Assembly (NCBI RefSeq): GCF_000485595.1
Contig: NW_014577413.1
Location: 3,297 to 47,207 of the forward strand
Reading direction: 5' to 3'
Origin: Priapulus caudatus
Lineage: Eukaryota; Priapulida; Priapulimorpha; Priapulimorphida; Priapulidae
Length of the DNA stretch: 43,911 bases
How positions within the stretch are numbered: position 1 is the stretch's first letter; every line of letters begins with the position of its first letter. Made by a program: the position numbers and the translations under genes. Under the pieces are notes generated by a model. The model was not told the origin of the DNA. It ran no database searches and saw only the letters and a list, made by a program, of their open reading frames with translations. Positions 10,966-22,432 of the stretch are shown here, one piece after another.

Positions 10966-10970
10966 AATGT

Positions 10971-12094
10971 ATATTGAATTTACATTTAATTCATAGAGCT
11001 GTCAGTTACAAGTACATAGACGACCTACCTTGTGTGCCATGAAGAATATGTGGTCTTTCTCCGACTCAACAATACAAGATGTCTGCCTATATGAGGAATC
11101 TGTTGTTCTTTGCCAACATGCTGTTCCAAAACTCTCATCATGTCAAATGACTGACTACCAATTATTGGAATGCATAATTGAATAACCTTTGATATAACTA
11201 GTAGGTTGGATAGCTTCAAATGCAAAATAGTTGCTCGCATATTCATTATGAAATTAATAGTGAATTTCCAAGAATTAGTACTTTTGCACAAACAGTAATT
11301 TTCCAGTTGCTCCATGCATGTATATTACATCTATACTACCGAGAATGTGATTTTGCAAAATATGTCTAGAACAAAAACAATCGTAGAAAAACAGATTTAA
11401 ACACGTGTTAAAACACATGCACGTTTGTGTTTTGAAATATTAGTCTAGTCGTCGCAAAATTTCCTATGCGCACATCAATCTTTTTGCGTGATGCACATAC
11501 TTAGCAAACAAGATCTTTAGTAGTAAAGTATTTTTGGGTTGGCATTACTGTTCAAGGATAGGATGGGAAAAAGAGAAACAAAAACAAAAGTTAGTACATG
11601 TCAAGCAAATGGATTACAACTTAATTAAGGTGCTAAGGAGCTAAGAACGAATTTCAACCTCTATACGCCCACCTTATATAAACATTATAAAGCAATATAT
11701 TAACATTGGCTAGCCTTTAATAAAGTTATCCAAGGTTTAACGTAACAGCTCAATCTAAAAACCATTTTTTAAGACCTGGTAAGACTAGGTTTTTTTTCTC
11801 TTATGCGCATAAATATTCCAAATGCCTGAATCACCCCACCCCTGAATCATCCCATGACAGGTTATTTAACAATGCATGACCGACTGCACGTGTAGCCAAA
11901 TAGGTGCTACTTTGTTCTTTGCTGGTACTGCTCGCTGCATGGTCGGGGGTGGGGGGGGGAGGAGAGATATTACATATTTACGCAAAACATCAATAATTAC
12001 ACTGATTGAAGCACACAGTAGTCACACAGACTAAACACAACATACAATTCCTATTCTTGTTTAATTTCTTGTTCTAATGCGTTTTGAAGTAGCA
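10971..12094. other. intergenic, AT-rich
   Basis: No gene or recognisable element. A poly-G run lies near 11944-11962. Confidence 0.5.
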
Positions 12095-12103
12095 GTTACT
12101 ACT

Positions 12104-12355
12104 GCTGCCAGGGTCTGTCTCCCTGGGTACTGCCGAAACGTACCCTGGGTAGGGTCCGGTATACCGGAACGTACCCTGGTACTATCTAATATGCCGGACC
12201 GTACCTCGCCTACTCCACTAACGAGTCTAGGGAGTCGCCTACGCCTACTCCCTAACCCTAACCATATCAGATAGTTACCAGGGTATGTTCCGGTATACCG
12301 GACCGTAACCAGGATACGTTCCGGCAGTACCCTGGGGGACATAGACCCTATCAGC
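12104..12355. mobile_element. foldback MITE with telomere-like core, 9-bp duplication
   Basis: A 252-bp palindrome. The ends gctgccagggtctgt and (reverse complement) gctgatagggtctat are followed on both sides by cccnnggtactgccg. The core contains ctccctaaccctaaccatat then cagatagttacc. The exact 9-bp repeat gttactact flanks it (12095-12103 and 12356-12364). Its ends and core match the element at 14211-14338. Confidence 0.85.
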
Positions 12356-12364
12356 GTTACTACT

Positions 12365-13442
12365 GCTATGCGAAATCTGATTGCAAAAATTTGACCGACA
12401 AAAGAGTAGCAGTGAGATGAAAATGCTTTGTAACATAATTTGAGTGTTATTTTGTAATAAAATCAAATGAAGACTATATAGTCAATAGCTAAAGCTAGGT
12501 GCCCGCCCAGTTGTTTGTGGGTGCTACGAAAATAGTAAGGAAACCCCAAGTCCGCAAACGAAAGGGATGAACTGCATCTTCAAGTTTAGAAGGCACAGGG
12601 GTTCATCATTTTATTGTTAACGTAAAACTTCTTTCTCTACCCTGCTTCCCCAGCTTGTTTCACACATGATTCAGAAATCTACTTTTCCACACACCCACAC
12701 ATTTTGTATGAGATGACCCGCCAGCTGTACAATTCTAACTTTACCACTGACTATACTAAACTTGCATGCAGTACTTTTGGATTGTTGAACAGTTTCCGCT
12801 GAGAAATATTTGGGACAAACTTTTCTGTAATCACCGTATTTGGTAAGCTAATATTACACACAATGTTGCTAGAGTGACTTTATGTAGTCGAGTGTTTTCC
12901 TGAAGCCTAACGTTATTATTATGATATAACGCACAATACATTTAGCAGCGCCACTGTAAATTGAGATTCAGAACCAAAAACAATTAAAATTAGAATAAAT
13001 TGGTTTCATGTGAAAGTGATAACGGTGGAAATTTTTATTTGAATTTCATTTCTGGACACAATATGGTTTGACCGAAACAAGAAGTGAATATTTTTATTTC
13101 ACCACTTCTCACTTGAGATTTTTGAATGAAAATGGCAATAGCGAAATTGACAAAACCGACAGCCAGAACACAACTAATCATGACAATAATGGCTAACTCC
13201 ACAGTTAGATATTTACGAAATTAAAACAGATGATTACACAAACCTGGTGACTCACATTTAAAAGTAGTTTCACACAATAAAATGCCACTATTGTCATTTA
13301 AATAGGTTTTAAACAGTCGCAATTTCAATGCATCTGCATTACCACAACTTTGCTAACAAACACGAAGAGTACTGCAGCTAAGTTTTATGAGTCAGACTGT
13401 ACTAGCAAGATCAATACCAGTAAAACAGTAGCACACTCCTAA
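12365..13442. other. intergenic, AT-rich
   Basis: No gene or element recognised on either strand. Confidence 0.5.
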
Positions 13443-13694
13443 AGGGCCGGACACACTAGGCGATTTTATCGCGCGACTCAATCGCCGGTGAAAATCGCCT
13501 AATGTGTCCAGTCAGTCGCCGCCGATTTAGTCGCCCGATTCAATCGCATCGATCAAAACGTTTTGATATTATCGGGCGATTATTTCAGTCGTGCGACTAA
13601 ATCGCGTGATGTGTCCACTCGACTCGCGTGATAGAATCGGGCAATAAAGTCGCCCTATTAGATCACATTAAAATCGCCTAGTGTGTCCGGCCCT
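13443..13694. mobile_element. MITE with CGATTTTATCGC-rich inverted interior
   Basis: About 26-bp perfect terminal inverted repeats (agggccggacacactaggcg... / ...cgcctagtgtgtccggccct), with TAA on both sides. The interior is a mosaic of gcgatt/aatcgc motifs in both orientations. Related in design and ends to the larger element at 39073-39478. Confidence 0.8.
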
Positions 13695-13846
13695 TAAGCG
13701 TTGGACTGTAAGATCTGCACAGAACAACAAACATGGTTTGACACGATTCTTAAACATAAAGAAACAACTAGGACCACTTGCTGATGAGATATTTACAATT
13801 AGTGGGGACTTAATTTGACCTTTCAGCTTTGTTAGGATGCACCCAT

Positions 13847-13974
13847 ACCGTGCTACGCACCATATGGAGTAGGGATCCATGGATTCAGGTCTTTACCACT
13901 GACCGCCGTAGCTGTCCTCGTACCACCGCTGACCGCTGCCCCCGTTGTAGCCACCCCCGGATTGACTCAGCGGC
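13847..13974. repeat. 128-bp exact copy of the hnRNP Q last-exon tail
   Basis: Identical at every base to 16310-16437. It covers the last 26 codons, the stop and about 46 bases after it. A second island of identity (tgagatatttacaattag, about 13782 and 16251) lies further 3' on the gene strand, with diverged sequence between. Confidence 0.95.
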
Positions 13975-13976
13975 AG
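13893..13976 (-). CDS. possible alternative terminal exon of hnRNP Q
   Basis: A duplicate of the final coding segment, 2.4 kb beyond the main last exon. A candidate acceptor (attagcaccccag) directly precedes CTG CCG CTG AGT. Phase-0 use would add 27 residues ([13 protein letters not shown]...SYGGQW) and a stop at 13895-13893. The reading frame and stop are intact. Joined to the exon at 17114-17310 it would make a protein lacking the last-exon RGG block and the bipartite nuclear signal. It could equally be an unused duplicate; only transcript data can tell. Confidence 0.4.
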   Translation of the reverse strand: MPLSQSGGGYNGGSGQRWYEDSYGGQW

Positions 13977-14210
13977 CTGGGGTGCTAATTGCAACAGATT
14001 TCCCACATGTAGATGATACACCTCAGAATAAATGGTTCGAGAATGTATTGAAATAAAACAGAATCATGCATTAAAGGAACAAGTTTAATACGTTTATCAG
14101 TCATTCTTTGTCATTATTGTTATCTGGTGTGAATGACTGTAAAATTTTTGACCTGTTTTACACATCGATAAAAAATTGGGGTTAAGATCAATTTTTCTGC
14201 CACCATTAGC

Positions 14211-14338
14211 GCTGAAGGGGTCGTTGTCGTATATGTAGTACCCGAGGTGTCGGCGAGTATGTCGCCTAACCCTAACCATATCAGATAGTTACCTCGGGTA
14301 CATATTATATGCCATTATACGACAACGACCCTTCGTGC
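14211..14338. mobile_element. foldback MITE with telomere-like core, 9-bp duplication
   Basis: A 128-bp palindrome. The arms gaaggggtcgttgtcgta and tacgacaacgacccttc frame a core with cctaaccctaaccatatcag then atagttacc. accattagc is repeated exactly at both sides (14202-14210 and 14339-14347; ten bases if the leading c is counted). Its GCTGAAGGGG end resembles the GCTGATAGGG end of the element at 12104. Confidence 0.85.
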
Positions 14339-14347
14339 ACCATTAGC

Positions 14348-16249
14348 AGGACATTATCAATTAAGCTATTATACCACATTAATTAAATCTATTGCCAACA
14401 AATTGACACGATAGGATCTAAATTATAAGTAGATTCTACTATTACTTTAATGAAATACTGAATTATGTGTAGACTTCAAAACTAATGGACGTAGCAAAGT
14501 AAGTGCACTAATTACATAATAAACAAAGAATAATGACACATTGGCAATTAGGAAATTTAAAATTTAAGGAGAGTACAAAAAACCGTGAGGGAATGATTAA
14601 TCATTAAAGTTGCTATAGATGAATTTGTGTGCTTGCAGATTACAACAAGGAAGTTAAGAATGATGTTATTAACTATCATTTAACATATAATTCGTGGATG
14701 GAAATGCACAAGCTAATATATTTGATTAAAATGATCAGTAATTAATCAGTTAAGCTCAGCAAAACGTTCTTCCAAATCAAGTCGATTACATAAAATCTCG
14801 TTGACTATAATAATTGTGGAAATACATATCTACAATTTTTACCTGATTTTTTTCATTTCCCCAGTCACAAAATAATGCAACTTGTACCAAGTAATCAATG
14901 CACAGTTTCCTATTGTATTAAAAAGACTGAAGCAACGTTTACAACAAATTACAAAAACAAGTTTCTCAGTCAACATTATATAGGTTTTCTTGCTACAAAG
15001 GGCAAACGTTGTGATTTTTGATATAAACGAAGCTTTTCTAATACTGCAGGTGGGTCTATTACGTTTTATTATGACACGTCACGTGCAATTTAGTAATTAA
15101 ATATTTAGCTTAATTCAATACTACTGCTTTGGCAATAAGATTGTATGTTATAATTATATCAGATAGTTGAAATATGGTGGATACAATGCAATTAGTTGTG
15201 ATACTGATACACTACAACACTGTTAGGATTTGGAACAGACATTGCAACTGTACGAAATAGTTCTGCAAAATTCCAGTGATAATTGGGTGAATTTTGTATT
15301 TTGAGTGAACTTATGTAGCAGTGCAACGATACATCAACTTATAGATACAATGTGATAATAGACGTCAAATATCAATTAGCTAATAATGAATTTGAAATAT
15401 AGATGACAACTGCCGTTTTCTATTTAGCTGTTGCCCACATTCCATGACAAACGTGTAGTGAAAAATGAACAAAAAAGGTTTATATTTAACTGTTACATTA
15501 GTTAGCTCATATCGTTTGGGCTTACTAATTTTATGAATACCTTGCTACATCCACTTAAATGCAATACTATTCAGAAAGCAATTACTATTTTTAAAGTTTT
15601 ATACATATATTAAGTTATCAACTCGGTTTGATACTTGAGTAATACTATTGCAATAGAATTATAATTGTGATTAGCAATATCAATAATATTGAAATGGTAG
15701 TTTTAAGAATAGCAATAGCCCTGCAATAACCAAGTTTCCTCCATATTCACCACTAGAATGACTTAATTTCAGTCTTGCAGACACAACCCAAGAGTATCAC
15801 CAAAACCACAAAATACAGGTTGCTTTAAATGTTTTCCTGTCTAAGAAAGATCTAAACTAAAAATTGCTCAAGAATTACTCATAAAAGCATGGCATAATCG
15901 CAAGCAGGTGAGCTAATAATACGTAGTAATTACTAGTATACAACTTTATATTTAATCTACATGGTCATTTCTGCATGGTAAAAGTGACATACTTGACTTG
16001 ACTTGCTTAGCAGTCACTTTTACCATTAACAGGTCATACTTTTTATGACATAGTCATAAGAACAAACACTAAGGGAACTGTAAGCAACTCTTATGCTAAA
16101 AAAATGCAAGTACTTGTCGGATTGAGCAGCTTACTAATTACAAACAAAATAATGACTACCTTGAAAAAAGAAAGGTGCCTACACGTGACTGGAGAGTTTT
16201 AATCATGACAAAACACAAAACACTTATATTTGTATGTAAGTTGGATCAT
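14348..16249. other. region 3' of hnRNP Q (intergenic or long alternative intron)
   Basis: AT-rich, with no recognised gene. A 14-bp-stem hairpin lies at 15975-16026. If the duplicate terminal exon at 13893-13976 is used, this is an intron. Confidence 0.5.
15975..16026. repeat. 14-bp-stem hairpin
   Basis: atggtaaaagtgac pairs perfectly with gtcacttttaccat across a 24-nt loop rich in acttg repeats. Confidence 0.55.
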
Positions 16250-16355
16250 ATGAGATATTTACAATTAGAGGGCAGATAATGGCTTGTAACTCTGCTAGGA
16301 ACCACCCTCACCGTGCTACGCACCATATGGAGTAGGGATCCATGGATTCAGGTCT

Positions 16356-16715
16356 TTACCACTGACCGCCGTAGCTGTCCTCGTACCACCGCTGACCGCT
16401 GCCCCCGTTGTAGCCACCCCCGGATTGACTCAGCGGCTGCTGGGCGATTGGAGCCGTGCCCCACGACTGGCCTTTGTTCAGGAAGCGGCGTTTGCTGTCC
16501 TGCCCCTGGTGTCCGCCATCAAACTTTCGCTTGCCGTTCGCGGCGCCAGCGGCGGCCCCGCGCATGCCTCGGCCGCCCCTCATCGTCGCACCTCGAGCGC
16601 GCGGGGCGGCGCGCATACCCGAGCCACCGCCCCGCATCATGCCGCGCGGAGCACCGCGACCTGGCAGGTGCAGAGGAGGCATGGAGCGACCGCGCGGAGC
16701 CCCGCGACCACGCCC
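16356..16715 (-). CDS. SYNCRIP: hnRNP Q coding exon 12 (terminal, RGG box and nuclear signal)
   Basis: Acceptor gttgtttgccgtgcag. 119 codons from [20 protein letters not shown] through [17 protein letters not shown] to SYGGQW and TAA (16358-16356). It is much GC-richer than its surroundings because of Gly/Arg/Ala codons, which opens long spurious frames on both strands. The last 26 codons are duplicated exactly at 13896-13973. Confidence 0.93.
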   Translation of the reverse strand, partial: GRGRGAPRGRSMPPLHLPGRGAPRGMMRGGGSGMRAAPRARGATMRGGRGMRGAAAGAANGKRKFDGGHQGQDSKRRFLNKGQSWGTAPIAQQPLSQSGGGYNGGSGQRWYEDSYGGQW

Positions 16716-17176
16716 CTGCACGGCAAACAACAGACAAACAATGTATAAATTGTGGTGCCGTAAAACCTCCAATTTCACCAAAGGCGATATTCGCCTTGCA
16801 ATGTATAAATTTACCCTTGCGTACATACTGTAAGTTTCACTGGAATAATAGAGAGTACTACTTTACTTAAAACCTAAACCCCTTGATCTCAATTATTTAC
16901 ATTATTTACATGCTATTCAAATCCAAGATAATTTTCAGGAGTGTAACTACGAAGTAATTCGACAGTTACGTGTATGTATTAATTTTTAGTTTCGAGTCGA
17001 GACATACTGAATTACGACAGCTGCCGAGTAGTAGAAAGTACGAAGAAAGATATTTTTACACAGGCGTTTCTCTGTAAACACAAAGTCAGAGAGCAAATGA
17101 ACTAGGTACAAACCCGATCCATTGCGCCTCTACCACGAGGACCTCTACGTGGTGGGTAGCCACCTCCATGTCCATA

Positions 17177-17218
<42 letters not shown>

Positions 17219-20200
17219 TCCGTATTCATAATCATCGTAGCCACCATAGTAATCATCATAGTAGGTATCGTTATATCCGCCTGGATACTCATAGTAGTCA
17301 TCAAAATATGCTGAAATTACAGAAAACTACTTAAAGACTTCTGAAGCGGACTTCAATTATTGAATTACATGAAATTGTATTTCCACTGTGTCACTTACTG
17401 TAGCAAACTATGTAAGCCATACTTTCTCCTAAAATTGCCATTATATAATTTTTTTTAGACAACATCGTTTTAAACAGATGCATGTCTGCGGGACTCTGCC
17501 CTGATATTACTGAAATTCAAATCTAGTGGCTACTGAAATAAATGACACAGGCAAGCTAATCTATTAAATTGCCATGAATTGTGTAGTGCTAATTGTTACA
17601 TGTGAATACTTTGTAATTGAAATATATAATGTAGGTGGACTACACTTGTGCTTTATAAGCAGTTATTAATAAAGGTAGCAGATGATTAAACCAGTGAAGT
17701 ACAGTGATAGGTTGTCAATATTCTTATAACCAGTGCAAGCAAACTACTGGTATCACGTGGGCTTCCAATCTCTGCATGTATTTCATCAACATGTGGATCT
17801 CTGGTGACTCCCTCCCCAACCCTCGCAGAATACTTCGCTATATCCATCCCTCATTCTTGGCTCATACATTTGAGGATTTTTTTACCGTAACAAATAAATA
17901 ATGTGACGCATGTTTACACTGATGATAAAGTTAAGTGGCTTTTCTATTTTGCCATTCAGGTGTATTGCATGTGGATAGTCAAGACTATGGAATGTCACCG
18001 TAAAAAAAATCTTGCTATTCTGTAACATTCAGAACGAGCATAGCATATTACAGACAATGTTTTATGGATGATAAGAATTTCCTTACGTGGTGGTGGCATT
18101 CTCCCACCGCGTCCTCCACGGTGACCCATTGGTCCTCCACGCATCGCTGGGGGGCCAGCATAGTAATAATCATCGAAACCCCTGCAGAAAAACAATTTTG
18201 CAACAATAAGAGTAATACAATATACATTGATATAGATGCTAAGTAGTAACATTGGGGTTTTTTGTTAGAGCTCAGACACGGGGTGTTTTCTGCTCGTCCA
18301 CTATATCACTCAATTTTGCCCCCTCAAAATGTGCATACAAACCAGGCAGCGACTGAGTGACTGAGCACACACACGCACGCACGCACACACACTGCAACAA
18401 TGTAATGGTACAGTAATCCAGACTAATCTGTATTATATGTAAACATGTACATGTAAATAAATGCAGGTGTGCCACTACACAATAGACATGCAGAGGCACA
18501 GTAAAGACTACTGTTCTTTATACAATCTCTACTTAACTGTCATGACCAATGACACTCACCCTCCACCTCTCATCACCACGAGTCGTCGCTGGTGCTCCAT
18601 TTGGCGCTGCTCTTTCTTTTTCTTGTCTGCTGGTGGCTTTGCTAAGCAAATCTCCATTGCTGCACCCTCCAGATCTTTATTATTCAACTCATGTAAGGCC
18701 TGCACATAATAACGTTTATACACTCAAATTGTTGTAGCTCTAAGGGTAAAGCAGTCAACTTACATCAGAAAACATTCACAAACAAGTGCCGCAGAGCGAC
18801 AGCGCTCAACTGACGTGTACTGTAGCCGGGTATTCTTCTGATAAACTCACTGGCAACCGAATCAAGTGCGCCCCCCCCGCCACCGCGTTCGCGCTCAGAG
18901 CATATATCTAGGATACTACTAATACAGATCTCAAATCTATGATAGCTAGGCTTTGCTATACCGGTAGTACAGTAATAAAGATACAGCTGTGTAACTTTAA
19001 TGACTACGCTATATTAACATGTTATCATTGATATGCGTCGAGCGCGAGCGTAGTGGTGGTGGGGGGGAGGGGACGGGTGGAGCTCTAATAGCAAAAGCAG
19101 TTGCCGCGAGATGGCGCGTGCAATTGTCATCAAAAATCAAAGATGGCATCACCCTTCGTGTGTGATAACCTCACTCCATTGAGTTGCTGAAATCCAAGTA
19201 TATTCAGGCAGGCGAGAATTTCGCTCAGCTGTGAGTTAACACATCTGCATTGCAGGTTGCCAGGCAATAATTATGATTAGAATAGTGCCAGTTCACCCCC
19301 ATGCATGCGTAATGGACTGCTCCCATGTTTTTGCCTACCCACGCGAGCATTCAGGGTTCATTACAGTGTGCTAATACAGGGTGCCACTCAGGGTGCTAGT
19401 ACAGACTGCTTTAGAAAATAATATGATTTAAGGAGATAATATGTTCAACAAACATTTGCCTTTGCAATTGAACTGTGCAACTGTAGCCTCACATCCACAA
19501 TAGCAAAAGCAGTTCAGTCCTTTGTTAACAGTAAACAAATCCATGTTTAACCCTCCTCTTGAGGGTCAAAAAGTTATCCGACACTTACTCTTCGCATGTC
19601 AGCGGAAAGTACATTTTAATTTTATGGTCCTTTCAATAAAGCCATAAAAATGGTAGGTCACCGCTGAAACAAAAACGTTTTTCAATTGCTCCGTCAGACC
19701 ATGTCCTCAGAAACTGTCTAAAATCTGCCCTGTGCCCCATTGACCTTTGACCTGTGACCTCCAATTTCGGCACAGTGATGGCTTTTCCTACCATGATGCT
19801 ATACACCGACTATCACGAGCTTAGGTCGAGCCATTTAGATTTGTGCCGCAATTCTGCATTTCCTCCTTATACCTTAAGTTAAGGAGGGAATGAATGTTCC
19901 CCACTTCTTTTACACCTCTTGACCTTTGACCCCCAGCTTCGACATCCCAACTCGCTTTCGGATTACCCCCCCACGTCCCGAATATCGTGACCGTACGTCG
20001 AGCCGTTTAGATTTGTGCCCAACTGTTGACGGATGCACGCACGGCCGGACAGACGCACGCTCATGCGATTCTACAAGCTGCATCTGACTATGTCAGATGA
20101 GCTAAAAACTAGATGTTTAAATAAATGTGTCACATTACCTTGATGCAGTCTTCTCTATTTTCGAAGTGAACGAAACCATAATCCTTTAACTTCTTCACTC

Positions 20201-22389
20201 GCTCTATCTTGCCATAAGGCTCAAAGAGATCTTTAAGTTTCTCCTCTGAAACTTCGGATTTCAAATTCCTTACGTAAAGCACCTTCACCTAAACAGAGTA
20301 TGTAAACAGAGATATACAATCAAAATACTCAATATGGTATGTGCCCATAAATTTACAAGACTGCAATTTAACACATTCAATGCTAAAAACAAGATAGCTG
20401 GTAGAAGCATTGTAAAATGGACTTCTACTAAATATGATATATCCAAGTTAGCTATAGTATTACTCAGTAGAGGAAAGCACCTATTGTAACAGAGAATGAC
20501 TGGGGCCAGTATATATTTATCACGTTATATTATATTTACACATTTAATTTCCCTTCAAAATTATGATGACAATGATTTGAAAACTGTTTTTAAGTGGAGT
20601 AGGGCAAATTATTCCAATTTTAAACACGGGCCATGCTATATATGTTCTTTACGATCTTTCAAATAAATCACAAAATTAATACATGTGTACCAATTAGGTC
20701 TCTCCTACAGGTGACATATTGCTGAATACTCTTAGCATAAAAATCAATATAATTTTTTGCAGTTACAGGCTATAAAACAGCAAATGAGCAGAAAACTTGC
20801 ACCTGCATGCTGAGATTTGAGAAATGAAATACGAAAATGCTGCTACAAAACATGTGCATCTGTTTATGTGACTTAAGTTGTGCAAGACTGGGTCTGTAAG
20901 GTCGATGGAAGTTCATGAGATGCGAGAATCACGTGCTCTTGATGTTCACATATATAAACAAATCTTAATTTCCAATGCAGATTTCCACGCACATATTCAT
21001 GAAAAGAATGATACGTTGATTCTTTTAAGACATGTTAACCTTACTGTATACACTTGGTGTTAAGCAAAGAGTACTGGCAAGAATCAGAACGGTCAAGAAA
21101 TATGAGAACAACTGGGAAAATGTGAAATTGAACATTGCGTAAAGATATCACAACATTCTAAACACATTTCTATGCAGTTTTGACAGATAAACGTAGTGAT
21201 AGTATAGAAATATATCAATGTTCAAGCTTTGCACATTATTATTAGTCTAACCCAATAACTACCTTAGACATAGTATCCTCATCTGGTTCTTCCTGTGGGT
21301 CAGCCCAGTCTACTATAATGTCGCAGTTCCACACCTTTCATTTAAATAACTAGGTTAGAACATGTAAAACATATATACACATGCATCCTGCTCTCATGTG
21401 AAATCAGGAAAAACAATGTTACTTATATACTACTAAAGTATGATTACCATTATGTGGTAGTTACCCTAAATTAATACATCAAAGTTTCCATGGCACATCC
21501 TATGATTTAAAGTAACAATTTCGTCATAAATAGTACCACTGTTTTAAAATATAAACAGAGGTTTTGTTTACTATTATTGGTTAAATTGCCAATATTTATT
21601 ATATTATATTTCCCAGAATGCCAATATTTTTAACGTAAACAAACAAAGTTTGACCTATACATAACTCGTAGTTCTGTTGTGCACAATAAATAAAATGCAG
21701 TTGTGTACCCTTAAATAGTTTAAAAGCAACCCCATCATCTAAGAGTTTGGGGTATTGTGCATTTAATGATTGTATTTGGAAAAAACTGTACAAAAATTTT
21801 ACATGTACATACTTCATAAAATTCTTGATATAATCAGATTAAGGCACTATCCACAAGCTACACCTACGTAGTTATTGTGATAACTTATTGACCGAACTAA
21901 ATAGTTAAATATAGTAAACAACACAGTTGAGTCCCACCATCCGAGGCGAGACCTGCGTGTGTACCTTTGTCCTTCCTGAGCTCAAACGTCGCTTGGCAAG
22001 AGAAGCCGACTTGTGCGAATCATATTCCAGGAAGCAAAATCCTCTGTTCTTTTTCTTTTCATCTGGAGTGCTGTAGACAATGACATCTTGTAGACCCGCT
22101 GAAATACAGGAGTGCCCGTATTAATTAGATATTTTAGAATATCTCAATAACAAATTTAGTTACTAGACAACACAAAGAACAGCAACATCAACAACAACAA
22201 ACCATAACTTATGCATACAGTAAACAATAATATTAGGAATGATGGCTGAAAGAAAAGAAAAAGTAAACTTTGCAAAGGGTATTCACCATACTTAACAAAA
22301 AGATTACATGCAATATCACAACACGAATGAGTCCCTTACCAATCACTAATCTCCTCACATTAACATGCATGGAATGTAATCCTACAACA

Positions 22390-22432
<43 letters not shown>

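Noticed and set aside
16313-16870. Long open frames on both strands across the last hnRNP Q exon
   Set aside because: They are shadows of the GC-rich RGG coding exon; only the minus frame with [10 protein letters not shown]...SYGGQW matches the family.
17086-17304. Minus-strand frame with poly-Ala and plus-strand frame with poly-Arg
   Set aside because: Out-of-frame readings of the (GGC)n run in hnRNP Q exon 11.
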